Positions 35,188 through 43,359 of a stretch of 64,000 bases of DNA are shown here, in pieces (position 1 is the stretch's first letter; each line of letters opens with the position of its first letter). The position numbers and the translations under genes are program-made. The notes beneath the pieces are model-generated. The model worked only from the letters and a program-made list of their open reading frames with translations, was not told where the DNA came from and ran no database searches. The DNA is from Marinobacterium alkalitolerans (GTDB lineage Bacteria; Pseudomonadota; Gammaproteobacteria; Pseudomonadales; Balneatricaceae). The stretch is taken from positions 90,322-154,321 of the forward strand of contig NZ_JACVEW010000007.1 in the NCBI RefSeq assembly GCF_017776525.1, given 5' to 3'.

Positions 35188-35223
35188 TGTACAGTATTAT
35201 GTACGTGAACAATATTATGTACA
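35188..35223 (+). promoter_or_regulatory. YefM-type operator: three TGTAC repeats before the toxin-antitoxin genes
   Basis: TGTACA (35188-35193), TGTACG (35200-35205) and TGTACA (35218-35223) lie just before yefM, two of them in the context TTATGTAC. TGTACA is the core recognised by YefM-YoeB at its own promoter in E. coli, so this is very likely the autoregulatory operator. Confidence 0.72.
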
Positions 35224-35234
35224 GGATCAGCACT

Positions 35235-35486
35235 ATGGATGCCATCAGCTACACAGCGGCCAGAACCAATCTGGCGAAAACAATGGAGCAGGTCTGTGAT
35301 GATCATGCGCCTGTCATTATCACCCGCAGCAAGTCGCCCTCCGTTGTCATGATTTCTCTTGAAGACTACGAAGCGCTGCAGGAAACCGTGTACCTGCTGC
35401 GCTCACCCAAGAACGCTCGACGTTTGCTCGACTCAATCACAGAGCTGGAACAAGATGGAGGCGAAGAAAAGGAGCTGCTTGAATGA
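35235..35486 (+). CDS. yefM: YefM antitoxin (Phd/YefM family)
   Basis: An 83-residue antitoxin. The start at 35235 gives MDAISYTAARTNLAKTMEQV, the standard family N-terminus that forms the DNA-binding fold; upstream in-frame ATGs would translate the operator repeats. SPSVVMISLEDYEALQETVYLLRSP and the tail that wraps the toxin (about 55-83) are typical of YefM. It neutralises YoeB and represses the operon through the TGTAC repeats upstream. Its stop overlaps the toxin start (ATGA), ensuring coupled synthesis. The pair is visibly more AT-rich than the flanking genes, which suggests horizontal acquisition. Confidence 0.93.
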   Translation: MDAISYTAARTNLAKTMEQVCDDHAPVIITRSKSPSVVMISLEDYEALQETVYLLRSPKNARRLLDSITELEQDGGEEKELLE

Positions 35487-35737
35487 GGCTTATTTTCTCG
35501 GAGCATGCTTGGGAGGACTATCTCCATTGGCAAAAAACAGACAAGAAAACACTTGCCCGCATTAACAAACTGATTAAAGACACACAACGCTCCCCTTTTG
35601 AAGGCATCGGAAAGCCGGAACAGCTCAAACACAGTCTTACTGGCTACTGGTCACGCCGAATCAATGACGAGCATCGAATGGTATATAGCGTCACGGACGA
35701 CGCCTTGTTGATTGCACAGCTTCGGTATCATTACTAA
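35483..35737 (+). CDS. yoeB: YoeB toxin, ribosome-dependent mRNA endoribonuclease
   Basis: An 84-residue RelE-superfamily toxin, exactly the length of E. coli YoeB. The family blocks are MRLIFSEHAWEDYLHWQ, KLIKDTQRSPFEGIGKPEQL, SGYWSRRI-like LTGYWSRRINDEHRMVYSV and the C-terminal RYHY. The catalytic Glu (in NDEHRMVY), Arg and the penultimate His of RYHY are all present, so the toxin should be active. It cuts mRNA at the ribosomal A site when YefM is degraded. The gene overlaps yefM by four bases. No other mobile-element gene is attached. Confidence 0.95.
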   Translation: MRLIFSEHAWEDYLHWQKTDKKTLARINKLIKDTQRSPFEGIGKPEQLKHSLTGYWSRRINDEHRMVYSVTDDALLIAQLRYHY

Positions 35738-35946
35738 AGAAAGTGTGAACAAACCCACCCCATAGGATAATGGCTGCTGCACATAATTGAGTACCCATTA
35801 GGGGTTTGGCAACTCACATCATCCGACAGAGAATTCTGAACGGCCTCCGCAACAAATTACGCAACTTTCCCCAGGGGCACACCTGCCCTAACAAGCATAA
35901 AGCCAAGGGGGTCTACCCTGTTTTCACGCTCTTCATTCACCTGACG

Positions 35947-35973
35947 AAAAAAAGGGCCACCGGAAGGTGGCCC
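35947..35973 (-). terminator. Rho-independent terminator of the thiolase operon
   Basis: On the minus strand GGGCCACC-TTCC-GGTGGCCC is followed by seven Ts (35953-35947). It lies about 50 bases past the thiolase stop. A 69-codon frame overlapping it on the plus strand is not considered a gene. Confidence 0.92.
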
Positions 35974-36022
35974 ACTCTCAATCAGGAGAAAGTAAGGCAG
36001 AGATGTGCAAGTTAAAGGCGTA

Positions 36023-37204
36023 TCAGAGCAGCTCGACTGCGACTGCTGTCGCTTCGCCGCCGCCGATACAGAGGGACGCTACTCCCTTTTTCAAGCCGCG
36101 CTGCTTAAGTGCGTTAAGCAGCGTGACGAGAATACGTGAGCCAGATGAACCGATCGGGTGGCCCAGTGCGCAGGCACCGCCGTGGACGTTGACCTTGTCG
36201 GCATCCAGCCCCAGTTCGTTGATTGCCAGCAGGGAGACCACGGCAAAGGCTTCGTTGATCTCGAACAGGTCCACGTCGTCCTTGCTCCAGCCGGCCTTGT
36301 CCAGCACCTTCTGAATCGCACCGATCGGGGCGATGGTGAATTCAGCCGGCAGCTGGGCGTGGGTGGAGTGCGCCACGATACGCGCAACCGGCTTGGCGCC
36401 GCGCTTGTCCGCTTCCGCCTGGGTAGCCAGTACCAGCGCAGAGCCACCGTCGCTGATGGAGCTGGAGTTGGCCGCAGTCACGGTGCCGTCTTTCTTGAAG
36501 GCCGGTTTCAGCTGAGGGATCTTGTCCGGACGGGCGTTGCCCGGCTGTTCGTCGGTATCGACCAGGGTATCGCCCTTGCGACCCTTGATGGTGACAGGTG
36601 CGATTTCATCCTTGAACCAGCCATTCTCGATGGCGGCCAGCGCCTTGTTCAGGGAGCCGATGGCAAATTCGTCCATCGCTTCACGGCTGACGTTGTACTC
36701 GTCGGCAGTGCGCTGGGCAAAGACACCCATCAGGCCACCTTCGTAGGCGTCTTCCAGACCGTCGAAGAACATGGAGTCGATCACCTGGCCATGGCCCATG
36801 CGCATGCCGGCACGGGCTTTCGGCAGCATGTAGGGAGCCTGGCTCATGTTTTCCATGCCACCGGCGATCATGATGTCAGCACTACCGGCCTTGATCTGGT
36901 CGTGCGCCTGCATCACAGCTTTCATGCCGGAGCCGCACATCTTGTTGATGGTGGTCGCACCGGCCGCATCGGGGATGCCTGCCTTGCGAGACGCTTGACG
37001 CGCCGGGGCCTGGCCCAGTGCGCCGGGCAGTACACAGCCCATGATCACTTCGTCGATATCGCTCGGCTGCAGGCCGGCACGCTCGATGGCGGCTTCAATC
37101 GCCACGGCGCCCAGATCCGGTGAGCGCACGTCGCTCAGGGAGCCCATCATCCCGCCCATCGGGGTACGGGCCGCGCCCAGAATCACAATGCTGTTGTCTG
37201 ACAT
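36023..37204 (-). CDS. Acetyl-CoA acetyltransferase / 3-ketoacyl-CoA thiolase
   Basis: A 393-residue thiolase. The nucleophilic Cys90 lies in NKMCGSGMKAV, the His of NEAFA (about residue 348 region) and the second Cys in CIGGGEATAVAVE near the C-terminus complete the active site, and HGGACALGHPIGSSGSRI is the usual glycine-rich segment. The length and sequence fit the AtoB/PhaA degradative or biosynthetic type. It is the last gene of an SDR/acyl-CoA dehydrogenase/thiolase operon and would release acetyl-CoA in the final beta-oxidation step, possibly of a short or branched acyl-CoA such as an isoleucine product. The start at 37204 is backed by AGGAG. Confidence 0.94.
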   Translation of the reverse strand: MSDNSIVILGAARTPMGGMMGSLSDVRSPDLGAVAIEAAIERAGLQPSDIDEVIMGCVLPGALGQAPARQASRKAGIPDAAGATTINKMCGSGMKAVMQAHDQIKAGSADIMIAGGMENMSQAPYMLPKARAGMRMGHGQVIDSMFFDGLEDAYEGGLMGVFAQRTADEYNVSREAMDEFAIGSLNKALAAIENGWFKDEIAPVTIKGRKGDTLVDTDEQPGNARPDKIPQLKPAFKKDGTVTAANSSSISDGGSALVLATQAEADKRGAKPVARIVAHSTHAQLPAEFTIAPIGAIQKVLDKAGWSKDDVDLFEINEAFAVVSLLAINELGLDADKVNVHGGACALGHPIGSSGSRILVTLLNALKQRGLKKGVASLCIGGGEATAVAVELL

Positions 37205-37261
37205 CTTGTTGCTCCTGTTAACTTTATTATTCGATCCGGTTCGTCGGTTCAGTCAGGCGTA

Positions 37262-38419
37262 TCAGTCACGCCCCAGCACCGAGCGCGCAATCACTTCTTT
37301 CATCACCTCGGAGGTGCCGCCGTAGATGCGCTGCACACGGGCATCGATAAAGGCACGCGAAATCGGGTATTCGGTGGTGTAACCGTAGCCGCCGAACAGC
37401 TGCAGGCAGCCATCCGCCACGCGGCACTGCATCTCGGTGCCGGTGTACTTGGCCATGGAGGCGGTCGCCGCATCCAGTTCGCCACGGGAGTATTCGCCGA
37501 TGCACTGGTCGATAAACGCCTTGTTGATGCGGTAGTCGGTTTCCATCTCGGCGATGCGGAAACGGGTGTTCTGGAGCTGTTTCAGTTTCTGGCCGAACAG
37601 CATGCGTTCGTCGGCATACTGGATGGTCATGTCCAGCGCACCGCGGGCTGCGCCCACACCGATGGCACCGATCACGAGCCGCTCACGCGGCAGTTCGTTC
37701 ATCAGGTACATGAAGCCCTTGCCCTCTTCACCCAACAGGGCCGAAGCGGGAACACGCAGGTTTTCGAAGAACAGTTCGGAGGTATCGCCCGAATGCTGGC
37801 CGATCTTCTCCAGGTTCCGACCCTTGCTGTAACCCGGCAGTGTGGTATCGACCAGGAACAGGCTGACACCCTTGGCCCCGGCCGCCGGGTCAGTCTTGGC
37901 CGCCACGATCACCATATCGGCGTGCTGACCGTTGGTGATAAAGGTCTTGGAGCCGTTGATGACGTACTCATCGCCATCCTTCACGGCGGTGGTGCGCAGG
38001 GCGGCCAGATCGCTGCCGGCACCCGGCTCGGTCATGGCGATGGCACCGACCACGTCCCCGGAGACCATGCCCGGCAACCAGCGGTCTTTCTGCTCGTCGT
38101 TGCCGATATGAGCGATGTATGGCGCCACGATATCGGAGTGCACCATCACGTTGGTGGCCAGAGCGCCATAGCCAAGGCGCGCCATCTCGGTGACCAGCAT
38201 AACGGAGTATTCAAAGGGGACGCCGCAGCCACCCTGGGCTTCGGGCGCATCTACACAGAGCAGGCCCGCCTCACCCAGAGTGCGCCAGAGTTCGCGCGGG
38301 GTGATGCCTTCCTGTTCCCACTGTTCGTAGTGCGGGGCCACTTCGCGCTCCAGTGCTCGCAGCACCATTTCGCGAAACAGTTCCAGTTCTTCGTTGTCGA
38401 TCACTACAGCGGCATTCAT
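37262..38419 (-). CDS. Acyl-CoA dehydrogenase
   Basis: A 385-residue flavoprotein of the acyl-CoA dehydrogenase family. AIAMTEPGAGSDLAALRTTA (about residue 128) and FITNGQHADMVIVAAKT (about 160) bind FAD and substrate; QLFGGYGYTTEYPISRAFIDARVQRIYGGTSEVMKEVIAR, seen here as the blocks LFGGYGYTTEYPISR (about 335) and RIYGGTSEVMKEVI (about 363), includes the usual catalytic Glu in the GGTSE position. It introduces the alpha-beta double bond and passes electrons to EtfBA. The start at 38419 follows CGGAGGTAA. It sits between the SDR and thiolase genes. The sequence resembles long-chain or branched-chain enzymes; chain length is not decided. Confidence 0.93.
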   Translation of the reverse strand: MNAAVVIDNEELELFREMVLRALEREVAPHYEQWEQEGITPRELWRTLGEAGLLCVDAPEAQGGCGVPFEYSVMLVTEMARLGYGALATNVMVHSDIVAPYIAHIGNDEQKDRWLPGMVSGDVVGAIAMTEPGAGSDLAALRTTAVKDGDEYVINGSKTFITNGQHADMVIVAAKTDPAAGAKGVSLFLVDTTLPGYSKGRNLEKIGQHSGDTSELFFENLRVPASALLGEEGKGFMYLMNELPRERLVIGAIGVGAARGALDMTIQYADERMLFGQKLKQLQNTRFRIAEMETDYRINKAFIDQCIGEYSRGELDAATASMAKYTGTEMQCRVADGCLQLFGGYGYTTEYPISRAFIDARVQRIYGGTSEVMKEVIARSVLGRD

Positions 38420-38434
38420 CGGGGTTACCTCCGT

Positions 38435-39196
38435 TTATCGCGGGGCCATGCGCAGGGCGCAGTCCAGACGGATGGTTTCGCCGTTGAGGAGCGGGTTCTT
38501 CACGATCTGCTCCACCAGCATGCCGTATTCTTCCGGCTTGCCCAGACGCTGCGGGAACGGCAGGGTAGCAGCCAGGCTGTCCTGCACTTCCTGCGGGAAC
38601 CCGGCCATCATCGGGGTCATGAAGATACCCGGCGCGATGGTGTTTACGCGCACGCCGGAGCGCGCCAGTTCACGTGCAGACTGCAATGTCATGGCAACCA
38701 CGCCACCTTTGGAGGCACTGTAGGCCACCTGACCGATCTGACCTTCGTAGGCCGCGATAGAGGCAGTATTGATGATGACGCCACGCTCGCCGTCTGCGTT
38801 GGCCTCGCGGTTGGCCATTTCGGCAGCGGCCAGACGCAGAATGTTGAAGCTGCCCACCAGGTTGATCTGGATAACCTTGTTGAAGTTCTCCAGCGGCATG
38901 GGACCTTCCTTGCCGACGATCTTGCCAGCCGGGGCGATACCGGCACAGTTGACGACGATGCCGCAAGGGCCGTGCGCTTCACGGGCAGCCGCAAAGGCCG
39001 CTTCGGCGCTCTCGGCGGAGGACACGTCACAGCGGACAAAGATGCCACCGATCTCTTCGGCCACCTGACGGCCACGCTCTTCCTGCAGATCGAGGATAGC
39101 CACCCTGGCACCGGCAGCCGCCAACGCACGGGCAGAGCCTTCACCCAGACCTGAAGCACCACCGGTTACAATTGCGGGAACGTCTTTGAAATCCAT
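38435..39196 (-). CDS. SDR 3-hydroxyacyl-CoA dehydrogenase (HSD10-like)
   Basis: A 253-residue short-chain dehydrogenase. The cofactor motif TGGASGLGEG (about 11-20) and DL at the end of the second strand indicate NAD. NCAGIAPAGKIVGKEGP (about 85), Ser in NTASIAAYEGQIGQ (about 145) and the YSASKGG active-site Tyr/Lys (about 160) are intact. APAGKIVG, HGP and the C-terminal LNGETIRLDCALRMAPR match type-2 3-hydroxyacyl-CoA dehydrogenase (HSD17B10), which acts on 2-methyl-3-hydroxybutyryl-CoA and straight-chain analogues. It is the first gene of the operon; AAGGTGAG lies before the ATG. No enoyl-CoA hydratase gene is included. Confidence 0.92.
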   Translation of the reverse strand: MDFKDVPAIVTGGASGLGEGSARALAAAGARVAILDLQEERGRQVAEEIGGIFVRCDVSSAESAEAAFAAAREAHGPCGIVVNCAGIAPAGKIVGKEGPMPLENFNKVIQINLVGSFNILRLAAAEMANREANADGERGVIINTASIAAYEGQIGQVAYSASKGGVVAMTLQSARELARSGVRVNTIAPGIFMTPMMAGFPQEVQDSLAATLPFPQRLGKPEEYGMLVEQIVKNPLLNGETIRLDCALRMAPR

Positions 39197-39332
39197 AACA
39201 CACTCACCTTGCTCATTCGTCTGGCTGCCGACTTGGCGACAGCGTCATATAAGGGAATGACCTTAGTGTGTCTCAGGACTGGACCCGCTGCCATGACAAT
39301 ATTCGGCAGCAAATTTGGCAAAAAGCGGCAGA

Positions 39333-40088
39333 TCAGCCGAGCAAATGAGCCTGCAACTGACCTTCCAGTTCGCGGTTGAAATGCTCTGCCGACTCCATGT
39401 GGGCCTGCATCAACCGACGTGCCCGCTCGGCATCACGGTCACGAAAGGCCTGCAGCAGCTGCTTGTGGAAGTCCAGGTTGGCGCAGGAGAACTCCTGCTG
39501 TTCGGGCAGCTGGGCTTTCTTGAAGATCACCAGATCACGAATCATGTCATTCAGGAAGCGGCCTATGAACGCCAGCAGGGCGTTGTCACAGCATTCCGAC
39601 AGCACCACATGAAACTCCAGCTCGGCGATGCGCTGCTCCATGCGTTCGTCAAAGTTGCGGGCCGGTGTCTCGCAACAGGCCACCAGTGCGTCCAGCCGTG
39701 CAAGATCGGCATCGGTCAGTCGGGGCGTAGCCAGCGCGGCGATCTCGGGCTCCACCAGTGTTCTCAGGGCATAGATGTCCGGCCCGGTAGGCTGCTCGAA
39801 ATGCAGGAAGTTGCGCAGTAACTGGCTCGCCTTTTCAAACGGCACCCGCTCAAGAATCGCCCCGCCATTGGGACCGGTCTTGATCGTCACCAACCCCTGC
39901 ACTTCCAGTGACTTCAATGCCTCGCGCACGGTGCCCTTGGAGCATTGGAACTGCTCCATCAATTCGCGTTCGTTGGGCAGACGGTCGCCCGGCTGCTTGC
40001 CGTTCACCACGACCCAACGCTTGACGGATTCCACGATCTGGTCGGCGCGCTTGATGCGCCTTGGGGCTTCAAAGTTCTGTTGCTGCAT
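39333..40088 (-). CDS. GntR-family regulator, FadR/PdhR subfamily
   Basis: A 251-residue regulator. The start at 40088 (MQQQNFEAPRRIKRADQIVE) is preferred to an earlier one because it removes an unrelated extension. The winged HTH reads NERELMEQFQCSKGTVREALKSLEV in blocks: LPNERELMEQFQCSKGTVRE (about residues 36-55). The C-terminal all-helical FCD domain (about 85-240) has the metal/effector residues HxxLL-type FHVVLSECCDN and FHKQLLQAFRDRD. It lies upstream of the SDR-ACAD-thiolase operon on the same strand and divergent from gcdH, so it could control either or both. Effectors of this family are usually carboxylates or acyl-CoAs. Confidence 0.92.
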   Translation of the reverse strand: MQQQNFEAPRRIKRADQIVESVKRWVVVNGKQPGDRLPNERELMEQFQCSKGTVREALKSLEVQGLVTIKTGPNGGAILERVPFEKASQLLRNFLHFEQPTGPDIYALRTLVEPEIAALATPRLTDADLARLDALVACCETPARNFDERMEQRIAELEFHVVLSECCDNALLAFIGRFLNDMIRDLVIFKKAQLPEQQEFSCANLDFHKQLLQAFRDRDAERARRLMQAHMESAEHFNRELEGQLQAHLLG

Positions 40089-40161
40089 TGTTCTGGTGCC
40101 TTGGAAGGGATGGCCATCTTGCCACATATCAAGGATTTTTTCGATTCCGGTTGTTTAATTA

Positions 40162-40179
40162 TATTTATTAGTATAAATA
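40162..40179. promoter_or_regulatory. AT-rich inverted repeat between GntR regulator and gcdH
   Basis: TATTTAT-TAGT-ATAAATA lies in a strikingly AT-rich patch of the 191-bp divergent region. It is a candidate operator for the FadR-type regulator and overlaps likely promoter sequence. Confidence 0.45.
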
Positions 40180-40279
40180 CTATAGAAAGCGTGCCGCAGC
40201 CCCTGTTCACTTGTTGCGCCCAAGGGCTCTGTGTCAGCTAGCCTTATGCACACACACCAACCCTTTCAGGAGTCACACC

Positions 40280-41467
40280 ATGTCCAAATTCGCGAGCTTT
40301 AACTGGGATGATCCGCTGCTGCTGGAACAGCAATTGACGGAAGAAGAGCGCCAGATTCGGGACGCCGCTCATGCCTACTGTCAGCAGTCGCTGCAGCCGC
40401 GTGTACTGAGCGCCTACCGTGAAGAGCGCTTTGATCGCGAGATCATGAATGAGATGGGCGAAATGGGCCTGCTCGGTCCTACCGTTGCCGAAGAATACGG
40501 CGGCACTGGCGTAGGCCACGTGGCCTACGGTCTGGTTGCCCGTGAGGTGGAACGGGTGGACTCCGGCTACCGCTCGGCCATGAGCGTGCAGTCTTCTCTG
40601 GTGATGTACCCGATCGAGGCGTACGGCTCGGAAGAACAGAAACAGAAATACCTGCCGAAACTGGCTACCGGCGAGTGGGTCGGTTGCTTCGGCCTGACCG
40701 AGCCGGACCACGGCTCTGACCCGGGCTCCATGAACACCCGCGCCAAAAAGGTGGACGGCGGATACCTGCTGACCGGTCAGAAGATGTGGATCACCAACAG
40801 CCCCATCGCCGATCTGGCCGTGGTCTGGGCCAAGTCCGAAGCGCACGAGGGCAAGATCCGCGGCTTTATCGTTGAGCGCGGTACCGAGGGTTTCTCCACA
40901 CCCAAGATCGAAGGCAAGCTGAGCCTGCGCGCCAGCATTACCGGCGAGATCGTGCTGGACGAAGCCTTTGTACCTGAAGAAAACCTGCTGCCCCATGCCA
41001 GCGGTCTGGCCGGTCCCTTCGGCTGTTTGAACAAGGCCCGCTTCGGTATCGCCTGGGGCGCACTGGGTGCCGCCGAATTCTGCTGGCATGCTGCCCGCCA
41101 GTACACGCTGGATCGCAAGCAGTTCAACCGTCCGCTGGCCGCCAACCAGCTTATCCAGCTCAAGCTGGCCAACATGCAGACCGAAATCACGCTGGGCCTG
41201 CAGTCCGCCCTGCAGGTGGGCCGTCTGATGGACAGCGAAAACTGGTCACCTGAGATGGTTTCGCTGATCAAGCGCAACAACTGCGGCAAGGCACTGGACG
41301 TGGCCCGTATGGCCCGTGACATGCACGGCGGCAACGGCATTTCGGACGAGTTCGGCGTGATGCGCCACATGGTGAATCTGGAAACCGTGAATACCTATGA
41401 AGGCACCCACGATGTGCACGCACTGATTCTGGGGCGTGCCCAGACCGGCATTCAGGCATTTTTCTGA
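40280..41467 (+). CDS. gcdH: Glutaryl-CoA dehydrogenase (decarboxylating)
   Basis: A 395-residue acyl-CoA dehydrogenase with the glutaryl-CoA features: [20 protein letters not shown] at the N-terminus, the Arg in [20 protein letters not shown] (about residue 90) that binds the distal carboxylate, [13 protein letters not shown] (about 140), and the catalytic Glu in [20 protein letters not shown] near the C-terminus. It oxidises and decarboxylates glutaryl-CoA to crotonyl-CoA in lysine, tryptophan and glutarate breakdown, giving electrons to ETF. The start at 40280 follows CAGGAG. The next gene encodes a CoA-transferase able to make glutaryl-CoA, separated by a strong terminator hairpin. Confidence 0.96.
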   Translation: MSKFASFNWDDPLLLEQQLTEEERQIRDAAHAYCQQSLQPRVLSAYREERFDREIMNEMGEMGLLGPTVAEEYGGTGVGHVAYGLVAREVERVDSGYRSAMSVQSSLVMYPIEAYGSEEQKQKYLPKLATGEWVGCFGLTEPDHGSDPGSMNTRAKKVDGGYLLTGQKMWITNSPIADLAVVWAKSEAHEGKIRGFIVERGTEGFSTPKIEGKLSLRASITGEIVLDEAFVPEENLLPHASGLAGPFGCLNKARFGIAWGALGAAEFCWHAARQYTLDRKQFNRPLAANQLIQLKLANMQTEITLGLQSALQVGRLMDSENWSPEMVSLIKRNNCGKALDVARMARDMHGGNGISDEFGVMRHMVNLETVNTYEGTHDVHALILGRAQTGIQAFF

Positions 41468-41473
41468 GTTCAA

Positions 41474-41498
41474 GGGCGGCCCATCGGCCGCCCTTTTT
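41474..41498 (+). terminator. Rho-independent terminator between gcdH and the CoA-transferase gene
   Basis: GGGCGGCC-CATC-GGCCGCCC (perfect 8-bp GC stem) followed by five Ts. It lies between two genes that otherwise look like one operon, only 16 bases before the next ATG, so it probably attenuates the second gene. Confidence 0.88.
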
Positions 41499-41513
41499 GT
41501 TGGAGGAGGCGTT

Positions 41514-42725
41514 ATGGATAAACCCCTTGCCGGTATTCGCATACTGGATCTGTCGCGTATTCTGGCCGGCCCCTGGTGCAGCCAGCATCTGGCCGACATG
41601 GGCGCCGAAGTGATCAAGGTTGAGCACCCCGCCCGCGGCGATGACACCCGTGGCTGGGGACCGCCCTACCACGGCAACACCGAGGATGCGGCCTACTATC
41701 TCAGTGCCAACCGCGGCAAGGAGTCGGTCGCCATCGACATCGCCCACCCGGAAGGCCAGCAACTGGTCCGTGCACTGGTACAGCAGTGCGACGTGGTGCT
41801 GGAGAACTTCAAGGTGGGCGGGCTGGCCAAGTACGGGCTGGATTACGCCAGCCTGAAGGCGATCAAACCGGATCTGATCTATTGCTCCATCACCGGTTTT
41901 GGCCAGGACGGCCCCTATGCCCAGCGCGCCGGTTACGACTTTCTTTTGCAGGGCATGGGCGGGCTGATGAGCCTCACCGGACAGCCCGAGAGCGTACCGG
42001 GCAGTGAGCCGGTCAAGGTGGGTGTGGCGATCACCGACCTCTTTACCGGCATGTATGCCGCTACCTCCATTCTGTCGGCGCTGATCCAGCGCGACCGCAC
42101 CGGTCTGGGAGCCTGGATCGACCTGTCCCTGCTGGATGTGCAGGTCGGAGTACTGGCCAACCAGGCCCAGAACTACCTGACCACCGGCAAGCCACCCGTC
42201 CGGCTGGGCAACGCCCACCCCAATATCGTGCCCTATCAGGCGTTCGCCACGGCAGATGGACATATCATTCTGGCCGTGGGGAACGACCGCCAGTTCCAGC
42301 GCTTTTGCCAGGTGGCCGGTTGCCCGGAACTGGCAGAAGACACGCGCTACCGTACCAACGCTGGTCGCGTACAGCACCGGGAGACACTGGTGCCCGAGCT
42401 CAGCGCACTGATGGCATCACAGCCGTCCGATTTCTGGCTCAGCTCACTGGAGGAAGCCGGTGTGCCCTGCGGCCCGATCAACAATCTGGCACAGGTCTTC
42501 GACGACCGTCAGGTGCAGCACCGGGGCATGCGTATCAAGCGCCCACACCGTGCAGGGGGCGAAGTGGACCTGGTCAGCAACCCGGTTCGGTTTAATGGCA
42601 TGTCCATGAATGCTGACAGCGCGCCGCCGGGGCTGGGAGAGCACACCTCAGTCGTGCTGGAGCGCCTGCTGCCGGAGCAAAAGGAGCACTTTCAGCACCT
42701 GAGCAAGGAAGGGGTTATTCGTTGA
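41514..42725 (+). CDS. CaiB/BaiF family CoA-transferase, probably succinyl-CoA:glutarate
   Basis: A 403-residue class III CoA-transferase. The N-terminus MDKPLAGIRILDLSRILAGP, the catalytic Asp in GVAITDLFTGMYA (about residue 167) and RLGNAHPNIVPYQ (about 230) are typical. Directly following gcdH and matching SUGCT-type proteins, it most likely transfers CoA from succinyl-CoA to glutarate, giving the GcdH substrate. The start at 41514 has a strong Shine-Dalgarno (GGAGGAG) which lies just after the T run of the gcdH terminator. Its 3' end overlaps the convergent methyltransferase gene by 11 bp. Other dicarboxylate substrates cannot be excluded. Confidence 0.92.
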   Translation: MDKPLAGIRILDLSRILAGPWCSQHLADMGAEVIKVEHPARGDDTRGWGPPYHGNTEDAAYYLSANRGKESVAIDIAHPEGQQLVRALVQQCDVVLENFKVGGLAKYGLDYASLKAIKPDLIYCSITGFGQDGPYAQRAGYDFLLQGMGGLMSLTGQPESVPGSEPVKVGVAITDLFTGMYAATSILSALIQRDRTGLGAWIDLSLLDVQVGVLANQAQNYLTTGKPPVRLGNAHPNIVPYQAFATADGHIILAVGNDRQFQRFCQVAGCPELAEDTRYRTNAGRVQHRETLVPELSALMASQPSDFWLSSLEEAGVPCGPINNLAQVFDDRQVQHRGMRIKRPHRAGGEVDLVSNPVRFNGMSMNADSAPPGLGEHTSVVLERLLPEQKEHFQHLSKEGVIR

Positions 42726-43359
42726 CCGGTTTGGTGAATACCACCACATCGGCATGGGGGTAGTCGGGCATCACGCCCCAGCGCTGCCCCAGCCAGTCGA
42801 AGCTCTGTTGGGCAAAGAAAGTTATGTGAGTGGGGTCGTTGCGGTAGTGCCAGGCGCGGAAGCGTTCGTCATCCAGCACCCGCTTGGTCTGCAGCACCAG
42901 CAGGCCACCGGGTGCCAGCAGGGACCAGAGCCGCTCCAGAATGGGCAAGGGTTCGGCCAGATGCTCCACTACTTCCGTGCTGGTAATAAAATCATACTCA
43001 ACGCCGAGCACGGCCTCATCCGGGCAGTAGTACTTGTCGTACTGCGCCATGGTGTAGCCGGCTTCCTGTGCCATGGCGACCAGTGCAGGCCCCGGGCCAC
43101 AGCCAAAATCCAGCCCTCGGGCCGGTGCCGGTTTGCGTTTCAACACCTCACCAAAGGGTCGTGACAGAAAGCGGCGATAGCCCGGGTCGTCCACTGCATT
43201 CTCGTGATCGTCATACACCGCCTTCTCGTCCGCTTCACTCAAACGCTGCGCAGGCTCCAGATGCACCAGTGCACAGGTTTCACAGCGGTAGTATCGGCGC
43301 TGCCTGCACTCGATCGCATACAGCGCCGACGCCGCACACAGGGGACAGGCCGTACTCAT
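42715..43359 (-). CDS. Class I SAM methyltransferase with N-terminal zinc ribbon
   Basis: A 214-residue protein. Residues 1-35 carry CPLC and CETC pairs, a zinc-ribbon-like knuckle. The SAM fold follows: motif I LDFGCGPGPAL (about residue 82), TSTEVVEHLAEPLPIL (about 125) and LLAPGGLLVLQT (about 145). This is a Methyltransf_11/23-type enzyme. The zinc knuckle plus methyltransferase layout is shared with a family of uncharacterised bacterial proteins. Substrate is unknown. Its ATG overlaps the end of the upstream bestrophin gene by four bases, so they are coupled. It overlaps the convergent CoA-transferase gene by 11 bp. Confidence 0.9.
   Translation of the reverse strand: MSTACPLCAASALYAIECRQRRYYRCETCALVHLEPAQRLSEADEKAVYDDHENAVDDPGYRRFLSRPFGEVLKRKPAPARGLDFGCGPGPALVAMAQEAGYTMAQYDKYYCPDEAVLGVEYDFITSTEVVEHLAEPLPILERLWSLLAPGGLLVLQTKRVLDDERFRAWHYRNDPTHITFFAQQSFDWLGQRWGVMPDYPHADVVVFTKPVNE

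Noticed and set aside
35806..36015. A 69-codon plus-strand frame after yoeB
   Set aside because: It runs through the thiolase operon terminator, has no Shine-Dalgarno and no similarity.
37793..39154. A 453-codon plus-strand frame
   Set aside because: It lies opposite clear acyl-CoA dehydrogenase and SDR genes; His/Gly-rich translation typical of an antisense shadow in GC-rich DNA.
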